From Eimeria necatrix (taxonomy: Eukaryota; Apicomplexa; Conoidasida; Eucoccidiorida; Eimeriidae), in assembly GCF_000499385.1 (NCBI RefSeq), contig NW_013655357.1, positions 1 to 12,500 on the forward strand: a stretch of DNA of 12,500 nt, given 5' to 3'. Numbering within the stretch: position 1 is the stretch's first letter; each line of letters begins with the position of its first letter. This document shows, one piece after another, positions 9,856 through 12,500 of the stretch. The notes beneath the pieces are model-generated. The model was not told where the DNA came from and searched no databases. It saw nothing but the letters and a program-made list of their open reading frames with translations. The position numbers and the translations under genes were made by a program.

Positions 9856-11206
9856 TGCAGTAGCAGCAACGCCGGAGCCGCTTGAGGAAGTGGAATGCAA
9901 GTTGCTGCTGCAGTGCTTCCGGCCTGTTTTTGTGAAGCTCTTTGAAGTGGTGAAGGTCAGCAGCAGAAGAATTCAAAAATGAAAAAAGAAATTCCTTTCA
10001 ATCTTCATCTTTGCTGCTGCTCTTTTGGCTTTTGTTTGCTTCTCTTCTGCTGCACCGTTGCTTCAGGCTTTAAAAGGCTGCAGCAGCTGCTGCTGCTGCT
10101 GCAGCTGAGCAGCAAAAGGCTGCAGCTGCTCTGCTGCTGCTGCTGCTGCTGTGCTGTTTTCTGCAGAAAGCAGCACAGAAACCCTCAGGAGGAGAAGGCT
10201 TTGCAGACCCTGTAAGGGCCCTAAGCCCTTATCCGTAAACCGCAAACCCTAAACCCTAAACCCTAAACCCTAAACCCTAAGCCGCCCACCGTAGCTACAA
10301 TCGTTTTCGCTCCAACGCATACCAGCAGTTGACAGCCTCAGAGCTCGCAAGACCCTAAACCCCAAACCCTAAACCCTAAACCCTAAACCCTAAAGTCTGC
10401 GGCTGCTGCAGTGCGAAGAAGACCTGCTGCCGCTGACGGCGCTGCCTTTGATACTCCAAGCTGTGGGGGCACCCAGCAGCAGCCGCAGCCGGGTCTTCTG
10501 CAGCAACCTGTGCAGGGCCATGAAGCAGCAGATTGCTAGGCAAGCAGCCTGCAGGGTTTAGGGTTTAGGGTTTAGAGTTTAGGGTTTGGGGTTTGGGGTT
10601 TGGGGGTTCGGGTCTAGGCTGGGACGCTTGGCGTTCAGTGCGTAGGGACTACGGGTTAGGGTTTGCGGTCTAGGGTGTAAGGCGTCGGGTTTAGGGTTTA
10701 GGGCTTAGCGTTTAGAGCTTAGGGTTTAGGGTTTAGGGTTTAGGGTTTGGCGAAACCGCTCGTTTGTTTAGGTTAGAGCCGGCTGGGCCTTCTCAGCAGC
10801 TGAATGAATTAAACCGAGCGGAGTTCGAGATATTCCTCTGCCAGCTCGCATTCTCAAGTACCTGCAACCCATATCCTAAACCCTAAACCCTAAACCCTAA
10901 ACCCTACAGTCTAAGTCGTAGACTCTAAACCTCAAACTCTAAACCCAAGGCCCTAAAACAATCGTTTCAATACAAGATTAGCTGCGAAGGGTCCGTGCTT
11001 TTGACGTTCTTTTAATACGTCCAGCTTGGAATTCAGAACGTGGAATTTTAGGTTTAGGGTTTAGGGTTTAGGGTTTAGGGTTGTTTGCTGCAGTGGAAAG
11101 CATCTCGCCCCCGCCCATGGTGCATCGCGGCGTTGCCTTGGGCCCCAAGACAGAAAGAGGGGCCCAGATCCTGTCTCTGCTGCACCGCATCAAGCGCGAA
11201 GGAGGT

Positions 11207-11253
<47 letters not shown>

Positions 11254-11553
11254 CCAACAGCAGCAGCTGATGTTGCTGCTGGTCCTGCTGCAGCAGATGC
11301 ATTTGTCGTTCTAGCGCTGAAGTCCCAACTCCCTGAGGGTTTTAGTTTGCGTCTTTATTGCATTTCACGCTGCAGCTGCTGCGAGTGCAAAAGCAGCAGC
11401 AGCAGCAGGAACTGCAGCAGCAGCAGCAGCAGCAGCGGCAGCTCGACAGGCCACTTGCGCAGAATGCATTTTTCGCTGAGCGTCCTGCAGCAGTCCGGGG
11501 CAGCGGAGCCTGCAGGCCTCTGCACCTTCTCTGCCGCCCAAGTTCAGGGCTGA
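1814..11553 (+). CDS. Giant repeat-laden alpha-solenoid-like protein, 17 exons
   Basis: I do not recognise the family. The model joins 1814-2587, 2701-3454, 3728-4915, 5241-5707, 6269-6465, 6629-6855, 7201-7254, 7349-7448, 7725-7770, 8211-8509, 9110-9491, 9602-9955, 10167-10211, 10412-10555, 10797-10857, 11094-11204 and 11294-11553. It has 5463 coding bases (about 1,820 residues and TGA). Every junction is GT..AG with matching phase. The N-terminal 900 or so residues are rich in Ala, Gln and Ser runs. The remainder alternates Leu/Ala-rich amphipathic stretches with homopolymer runs, which I infer to be a helical-repeat scaffold. No signal peptide or catalytic motif is seen. Homopolymer runs of this kind are typical of Eimeria proteins and are probably disordered insertions. 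The start (1814 is the first ATG in the long frame), some junctions and the 3' end are uncertain, but one multi-exon gene explains most of the window. Confidence 0.6.
2525..2882. repeat. Exact 179-bp tandem duplication
   Basis: 2525-2703 and 2704-2882 are identical by eye, including the CTG run. The length is not a multiple of three, so the second copy is read one frame off. The frame used in copy 1 continues in copy 2 only in a different register, and that register flows straight into the downstream exon (to 3454). Each copy contains a GTAACA donor-like site and a CAGGCAG acceptor-like end, 113 bases apart. Removing 2588-2700 leaves 66 extra bases, in frame. The alternatives are a real recent duplication rescued by splicing, or a misassembly. 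Confidence 0.85.
2701..3454 (+). CDS. Exon 2: Ala/Gln-rich region
   Basis: The frame is open from 2701 through Ala-rich sequence, then less repetitive stretches such as LPSFASSLSEVQWSSHST and HQPLTLPFGRGTLTEV (about 3005-3105), a Gln-rich block (QQGQTQQHEEQLQQH), and ends near APKQAEVQ. The donor at 3455 is a perfect GTAAGT. The following intron, 3455-3727, contains CTG tracts and pyrimidine-rich DNA and ends CTGCTGCAG. It joins phase 1 to phase 1. Confidence 0.62.
3728..4915 (+). CDS. Exon 3: Ser/Gln/Ala-rich region with RRSS motifs
   Basis: This is the largest exon (396 codons). It carries three basic-Ser motifs: LRRSSSISF (about 3861-3887), SRRRSSSIF (about 4396-4422) and SRRSSISIV (about 4717-4743). 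All fit the R-R-x-S consensus of basophilic kinases. Gln runs lie at 3997-4023, 4153-4176, 4504-4533 and 4588-4614, and an Ala run at 4280-4330. A 27-residue unit is duplicated. The C-terminal part is non-repetitive and helical: NIEELLLQSLKQHFG, QMLHALLQSEGSQAF, EGLHDWAEGLKQRAPEAA, KKAPIVLQIFYAG. The exon ends at CAG|GTGCCG. Confidence 0.65.
4531..4671 (+). repeat. In-frame 81-bp tandem coding duplication
   Basis: The unit GFGSDSEAGLGSLWSRN followed by E/D and a Gln run is present twice, starting at 4534 and 4615 (81 bases apart, 27 codons). The non-repeat part is identical at the nucleotide level by eye. The second copy ends in N-D-N instead of N-E-Q, leaving the Gln run. This is probably a replication-slippage or unequal-exchange product seeded by the flanking CAG runs. 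Confidence 0.85.
4916..5240 (+). other. Intron 3, CTG-rich
   Basis: It starts GTGCCG and ends CTGCTGCAG. It contains CTG/TTG tracts at 4927-4972 and 5094-5128 with plus-strand CTG orientation, and two in-frame stops in the host frame (just after 4973 and downstream). A short open stretch near 5050-5085 (VLQQEEKLQCLR) could be a small skipped exon; I could not support it further. Confidence 0.5.
5241..5707 (+). CDS. Exon 4: helical region
   Basis: This exon gives one of the most protein-like segments. It reads SLLEALALLLQQLPLSCEPL, QQRLLEHLRR, then HSEEAAKLLAATGNLLLHW, ALWAGGLLKKVVRDEASYF, LLVRLVLEQ, a Gln run (5594-5626) and AEVRALSMEVLEALAVEAC. Regular Leu/Ala heptad-like spacing suggests HEAT/ARM-type helical pairs. 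The donor at 5708 is a perfect GTGAGT. The join from exon 3 (phase 1) is consistent. Confidence 0.68.
5708..6268 (+). other. Intron 4 with TTTGCTGCTG minisatellite and T-rich 3' half
   Basis: It begins GTGAGT and ends CGGTTCAG. The 5' half (about 5720-5955) is a CTG array interrupted every 9-20 bases by TTTGCTG or TTGCTG, a higher-order minisatellite. The 3' half is T-rich (6065-6170) and includes a near-perfect 21-bp direct repeat (6028-6048 and 6049-6069, core AACACTTTGCTGATCTT). The CTG part is open in several frames as Leu, Cys or Ala runs, which is an artefact of the triplet. Confidence 0.6.
6269..6465 (+). CDS. Exon 5: helical segment with Ser run
   Basis: It starts in phase 0 after TTCAG: VLQRQKPLTTRVAALLVLGP, then a CAG tract read as Ser (6340-6390), then QPGDDDPSHIHRQILGCLRI and ALSE. 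It ends at AAG|GTGACG in phase 2. A basic turn followed by a Leu/Val helix resembles one helical repeat. The intron at 6466-6628 follows. Confidence 0.6.
6629..6855 (+). CDS. Exon 6: Ala-rich helical segment
   Basis: The acceptor has a strong pyrimidine tract (CGTTTTATGCTTCAG, ending 6628). The translation is EGVWKSAAAETASAVVAAA, CREFAAAVVGEGFVLEALLP, AAKAQKGIYAAQSP, an Ala run (6797-6823) and IENSAGAAGVD. It ends at GTAGGT, 6856, in phase 1. Compared with the other frame over the same bases (a Gln/Leu-rich translation), this frame links in phase with both neighbours. Confidence 0.62.
6856..7200 (+). other. Intron 6, T-rich, stop-free
   Basis: It begins GTAGGT and ends TTCTTGATTCTAG. The first half is very rich in T with almost no A, and the second half is CTG-rich. 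Its length, 345 bases, is a multiple of three and it has no stop in the host frame, so a retained transcript would encode a very hydrophobic Phe/Leu/Cys stretch. Base composition argues for an intron. Confidence 0.5.
7201..7254 (+). CDS. Exon 7: 54-base micro-exon
   Basis: This short exon encodes AAACLAAAQKQSELHEA, flanked by a good acceptor (GATTCTAG) and a GTGAAC donor. The phase is 1 in and 1 out. The 94-base intron that follows (7255-7348) contains CTG tracts and ends CTGCTGCAG. The donor is the weakest part of this exon; GTGTGA two bases earlier does not keep phase. Confidence 0.42.
7349..7448 (+). CDS. Exon 8: conserved-looking helical segment
   Basis: It translates as SRLFSFLENYLSAVGRLYSE followed by DARLYAAFFSHP, a compact, non-repetitive sequence with mixed charge typical of a folded helix pair. 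It ends directly at a perfect GTGAGT donor (7449). The reading frame meets TGA just inside the intron, so splicing is required. Confidence 0.65.
7725..7770 (+). CDS. Exon 9: short helical exon
   Basis: A strong acceptor (TTACTTTTTGCTGCTGCGCTCAG) precedes TSTESAAALLSAISW, followed by GTGGGT at 7771. The phase matches both sides (2 in, 0 out). An alternative is that the exon continues to 8068: the same frame stays open through the GGGGGCCCC array as a Gly/Pro/Trp-rich peptide and ends at a GTCAGT donor. Confidence 0.5.
7796..7904. repeat. GGGGGCCCC palindromic array 1
   Basis: A run of imperfect units built on T-T-GGGGGCCCC or GGGGCCCC, self-complementary within each unit. It sits in the intron 7771-8210 in my model, but is stop-free in the host frame. 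A related array lies at 9605-9748. Confidence 0.8.
8211..8509 (+). CDS. Exon 10: helical region with Ala run
   Basis: The acceptor has a long pyrimidine tract (CCCTTTTGCTGCTGCTTCTGACTCAG region). The translation is LHTKRDPIDAAVLAELLLSC, WRGRGAPALLQRVTRKLLLL, DRQGPP, an Ala run (8350-8384), then CLAETLKDLLMGPSRENP and LEKETVDALLSLCDQCM. The frame would stop at TAA 8511-8513, but the same bases form a good donor (GTAAGC at 8510). That donor links in phase to the exon at 9110. Confidence 0.65.
8510..9109 (+). other. Intron 10, telomere-like array
   Basis: A 600-base intron from GTAAGC to CTGCTGCAG. It holds three TTTAGGG-type blocks and then a CAG tract (9013-9042) followed by a long pyrimidine-rich tract before the acceptor. 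An optional 24-base exon (8964-8987, RAAACLV) is bounded by CTGCAG and a GT and would also keep phase, but nothing requires it. Confidence 0.55.
8523..8929 (+). repeat. Degenerate telomere-like TTTAGGG blocks
   Basis: TTTAGGG heptamers, perfect in short runs and degenerate between, occur at 8523-8659, 8720-8767 and 8866-8929. They match the coccidian telomere unit but lie inside a gene, between coding segments on both sides. Confidence 0.85.
9110..9491 (+). CDS. Exon 11
   Basis: It translates as EETGAAAVSHFNSLTISGLP, then PAPLLSLSAADHLLQELQQQ, an Ala run, LDEAEELEASCSDHWLERPG, SVSFSLTISGRPSSVF, another Ala run (9412-9452) and GEDVGEPYPPNE, ending at GTATCT (9492) in phase 0. The tripeptide context SLTISG occurs twice. 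A phase-neutral optional intron (9259-9369, GTCAGC to TTTCAG, 111 bases, stop-free) lies inside it, so part of this exon may be alternatively spliced. Confidence 0.6.
9602..9955 (+). CDS. Exon 12: Gly/Pro-rich then helical
   Basis: A strong acceptor (TTTTTGCTGCTCGTCTTTCAG) opens a frame that reads the second GGGGGCCCC array as a collagen-like Gly-Pro-Gln stretch, then TRLVHRSVLASLRPFKSQPP, an Ala run (9816-9854), PEPLEEVECKLLLQCFRP and VFVKLFEVVK. It ends at AAG|GTCAGC, phase 0. Unlike array 1, there is no phase-compatible acceptor with a pyrimidine tract downstream of the array, so here the array is probably translated. Confidence 0.6.
9605..9748. repeat. GGGGGCCCC palindromic array 2
   Basis: Tandem 12-base-like units of the form CCCCCAAGGGGG with variants, closely related to the array at 7796-7904. 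Read on the plus strand in frame with exon 12 it gives Gly-Pro-Gln/Arg/Leu repeats. Confidence 0.8.
9956..10166 (+). other. Intron 12
   Basis: GTCAGC to TTTTCTGCAG, T-rich in the middle (10005-10065) and CTG-rich towards the 3' end. A second acceptor (CTTCAG, ending 10066) leads to a frame with an early stop in the required phase, so the 10166 acceptor is preferred. Confidence 0.5.
10167..10211 (+). CDS. Exon 13: 45-base exon
   Basis: It encodes KAAQKPSGGEGFADP, phase 0 at both ends, and ends at a good donor, GTAAGG (10212). The peptide is charged and non-repetitive. The intron that follows (10212-10411) is largely CCCTAAA repeats. Confidence 0.5.
10236..10395 (-). repeat. Telomere-like CCCTAAA blocks
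   Basis: CCCTAAA heptamers at 10236-10281 and 10352-10395, i.e. TTTAGGG on the minus strand. They occupy the intron before exon 14, and the second block ends 15 bases before its acceptor. Confidence 0.88.
10412..10555 (+). CDS. Exon 14: helical exon between telomere-like arrays
   Basis: It gives 48 codons without a homopolymer run: CEEDLLPLTALPLILQAVGA, PSSSRSRVFCSNLC and RAMKQQIARQAACR. It starts after GGCTGCTGCAG and stays open until TAG in the downstream heptamer array. The phase-compatible donor is the array's own first unit, GTTTAGGG at 10556. Joining to 10797 keeps phase 0. The clean sequence bounded on both sides by untranslatable repeats strongly suggests a real exon. Confidence 0.62.
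10555..10747 (+). repeat. Telomere-like TTTAGGG blocks
   Basis: TTTAGGG units at 10555-10617 (degenerating to GTTTGGG) and 10648-10747. They fill the intron 10556-10796, starting at its first base. Confidence 0.88.
10797..10857 (+). CDS. Exon 15: 61-base exon
   Basis: It follows the acceptor TTCTCAG and encodes QLNELNRAEFEIFLCQLAFS, a non-repetitive amphipathic helix. The frame would run into a CCCTAAA stop, so a donor is needed. GTACCT at 10858 gives phase 1 and joins in phase to 11094, although it is not a strong donor. Confidence 0.55.
10874..10957 (-). repeat. Telomere-like CCCTAAA block
   Basis: Four perfect CCCTAAA units followed by degenerate ones, in the 5' half of the intron 10858-11093. 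The 3' half of the same intron carries the opposite orientation. Confidence 0.88.
11049..11083 (+). repeat. Telomere-like TTTAGGG block
   Basis: About five TTTAGGG units, ending 10 bases before the acceptor at 11093. They are complementary to the CCCTAAA block at 10874-10957 in the same intron. Confidence 0.9.
11094..11204 (+). CDS. Exon 16
   Basis: After TTTGCTGCAG it translates as ESISPPPMVHRGVALGPKTE, then RGAQILSLLHRIKREG, clearly protein-like. It ends at GAG|GTCAGC in phase 1. The next 89 bases (11205-11293) are mainly a CAG tract and are treated as an intron. Reading through instead gives a Gln run and stops at TAG 11312-11314, an alternative C terminus. Confidence 0.58.
11294..11553 (+). 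CDS. Exon 17: possible terminal exon
   Basis: It joins in phase from exon 16 and reads ADAFVVLALKSQLPEGFSLR, a Cys/Ser-rich stretch, a Ser run, then HLRRMHFSLSVLQQSG and AAEPAGLCTFSAAQVQG followed by TGA (11551-11553), right at the start of a TTTAGGG block. This is the simplest end of the gene. Only the first 15 or so codons look clearly coding. Other splices inside this segment (for example GTTTTAG at 11339, or GTTCAG at 11542) could carry the gene further. Confidence 0.4.
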
Positions 11554-11600
11554 GGGTTTAGGGTTTAGGGTTTAGGGTTTAGGGTTTAGGGTTTAGGGTT
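11554..11600 (+). repeat. Telomere-like TTTAGGG block
   Basis: Six near-perfect TTTAGGG units starting at the proposed stop codon. In another frame the first unit could be a donor (AGG|GTTTAGGG at 11556), as at 10556. Confidence 0.9.
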
Positions 11601-11613
11601 TGCGGGCGTTCAG

Positions 11614-11757
11614 AAGTGCCTGGGTCCCGCACTTCATGCCTCCCCCCACTCATCAAAGCCTGCGAAGCCAGACTAGCAGCTCGTCATGCAGCACTTTTGG
11701 TGGAGAGTATAAATTGTTTGTTGAGTGTGGGGGCCCCTATACAGAGGCTGCCGCCCG
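11614..11757 (+). CDS. Exon-like island between telomere-like arrays
   Basis: It is open for 47 codons with a varied, non-homopolymer translation: SAWVPHFMPPPTHQSLRSQT, SCSTFGGEYKLFVECG, GPYTEAAA. It ends at a GTAAAC donor that is the first unit of a CCCTAAA array. Upstream is a TTTAGGG array and a TTCAG acceptor (ending 11613). I could not link it in phase to exon 17 with a strong donor, so whether it belongs to the same gene is open. Another frame stops at TAG 11674-11676. Confidence 0.4.
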
Positions 11758-11855
11758 GTAAACCCTAAACCCTAAACCCTAAACCCTAAACCTTAAGCCC
11801 TGAGCCTTGAGCCCTGGACGCTGCGGGGAGGGCGCAGCGAAACCCTAAACCCTAG
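11758..11855 (-). repeat. Telomere-like CCCTAAA blocks
   Basis: CCCTAAA units at 11758-11800 and 11841-11855, flanking a short GC-rich stretch. The first unit overlaps the candidate donor GTAAACCC. Confidence 0.85.
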
Positions 11856-11900
11856 TTCGTGGGCCCGGCGCCCGGGCGCGGGGACTTCCCTGGGAGAGTG
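11838..11900 (+). CDS. Exon-like island
   Basis: It follows GGGCGCAG (or alternatively CCCTAG at 11855) and reads SSWARRPGAGTSLGEW in the phase required by the preceding island (2 in). It ends at GTGGTA or GTACGG. It is GC-rich, where open frames are common, so this is weak evidence. Confidence 0.22.
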
Positions 11901-11929
11901 GTACGGCAGACTCACAGTTTGCACTTTCT

Positions 11930-11961
11930 AGGGTTTAGGGTTTAGGGTTTAGGGTTTAGGG
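11930..11961 (+). repeat. Telomere-like TTTAGGG block
   Basis: About four TTTAGGG units downstream of the 11838-11900 island. Confidence 0.88.
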
Positions 11962-11975
11962 TCTGCGGTGCGGAG

Positions 11976-12029
11976 ACGCGTAGGCCTTGCTCTGATTGAA
12001 CAAACAAGAGGAGACGGGAAGAGCATCAG
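11976..12029 (+). CDS. Exon-like island
   Basis: The frame VGLALIEQTRGDGKSI ends at a very good donor, CAG|GTGGGA (12030), and is bounded by heptamer blocks. The acceptor is poor (GGAG or GTAG), so the start is uncertain. Confidence 0.25.
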
Positions 12030-12065
12030 GTGGGAGTGTAGGTTCTGATGCTGCAGCGAATTCTA

Positions 12066-12135
12066 GGGCCTAGGGTTTAGGGTTTTGGTTTTAGAGTGTG
12101 GGGCTTAAGGTTTAGCTTTTAGGGTTTAGGGTTTG
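12066..12135 (+). repeat. Telomere-like TTTAGGG block, degenerate
   Basis: Partly degenerate TTTAGGG units, including GTTTTGG and CTTAAGG variants. Confidence 0.75.
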
Positions 12136-12203
12136 TGGAGTTTCGGGCGTACGGCGAAAAGCGCAGCACTGGCTACCTCAAGGCGTTTCCACGCAAGCGC
12201 ACT
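12135..12203 (+). CDS. Exon-like island
   Basis: The frame reads EFRAYGEKRSTGYLKAFPRK followed by R-T and GTATTT (12204), between two heptamer arrays. It is basic and non-repetitive. It lacks a pyrimidine-rich acceptor, and the phases to neighbouring islands do not agree under the splices I tried. Confidence 0.25.
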
Positions 12204-12208
12204 GTATT

Positions 12209-12322
12209 TTAGGGCCTAGGGTCTAAAAATTTCTAGCCTAGGGTTTAGGGTTTAGGGTTTAGGGTTTAGGGTTTAGACCGTAGTTTCTGGGGTTTACGGC
12301 CTAGGGTTTAGGGTTTAGGGTT
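12209..12322 (+). repeat. Telomere-like TTTAGGG block
   Basis: TTTAGGG units, degenerate at first (12209-12235), then perfect at 12238-12275 and 12302-12322. Confidence 0.85.
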
Positions 12323-12404
12323 CCTGGAGTCTGCGGCTGTAGGCGGGTCGTTCTGCGGCAAGGCCACGACTTCGCGGCTGCTTCAGCAGGAGCAAAATCC
12401 ACGG

Positions 12405-12459
<55 letters not shown>

Positions 12460-12500
12460 GCTGCAGTCTGAAGACTCTGTACTGGGGGACGCTTCAGCAG
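12319..12500 (+). CDS. Open frame running off the window end
   Basis: One frame is open from the last TTTAGGG block to the edge: GVCGCRRVVLRQGHDFAAAS, AGAKST, a long Ala run (CAG tract 12404-12454 read as GCA, with two Thr) and TELQSEDSVLGDASA. The acidic, mixed tail after the Ala run looks genuinely coding. The acceptor could be GCTTCAG (12386) or one of the TTTAG sites upstream. It may be a further exon of the same gene or the start of another. Confidence 0.42.

Noticed and set aside
8523..12322. Chromosome end / true telomere
   Set aside because: The heptamers are interrupted, occur in both orientations and are interleaved with coding segments, so they are interstitial telomere-like repeats.
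8523..12322. CRISPR array
   Set aside because: The short heptamer repeats are contiguous, there are no regular spacers, and the DNA is eukaryotic.

Overview
The window looks like a nuclear chromosome segment of an apicomplexan coccidian, almost certainly Eimeria. Two repeat classes together point there: dense CAG/CTG triplet tracts that encode homopolymer runs (Ala, Gln, Ser), and interstitial telomere-like heptamers TTTAGGG/CCCTAAA. Introns have GT..AG ends with T- or CTG-rich 3' ends. No bacterial gene organisation, CRISPR array or RNA gene is visible. The species cannot be resolved from the sequence alone.

Layout. Positions 1-1550 are AT-richer, almost free of CAG repeats, and hold no convincing long gene. 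From about 1.6 kb to the end the DNA is repeat-rich. This fits the published division of the E. tenella genome into repeat-poor (P) and repeat-rich (R) segments. Positions 1814-11553 can be read as one plus-strand gene of 17 exons. I built this by hand: at each junction the reading phase at the end of one exon agrees with the phase at the start of the next across a GT..AG intron. The spliced product would be about 1,820 residues. Its N-terminal third is low-complexity (Ala, Gln, Ser). The rest alternates Leu/Ala-rich helical segments with homopolymer runs, suggesting an alpha-solenoid (HEAT/ARM-like) protein. I recognise no specific family.

The unusual part is 8.5-12.4 kb. There the introns are built from TTTAGGG or CCCTAAA arrays, and short clean exons sit between them. 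Every frame of these heptamers contains a stop within 21 bases, so they cannot be translated and must be spliced out. At 10556 the repeat unit itself supplies the 5' splice site (GTTTAGGG), and a candidate GTAAACCC donor lies at 11758. Array orientation alternates, so several exons are flanked by mutually complementary arrays.

After 11553 there are several exon-like islands between telomere-like blocks, and an Ala-rich open frame runs off the window end. They may continue this gene through a different splice or belong to the next one. Other notable structure: an exact 179-bp tandem duplication (2525-2882) that shifts the frame, two arrays of palindromic GGGGGCCCC-type repeats, an in-frame 81-bp duplication, and a TTTGCTGCTG minisatellite in an intron. 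All exon boundaries are inferences from sequence and need RNA evidence.
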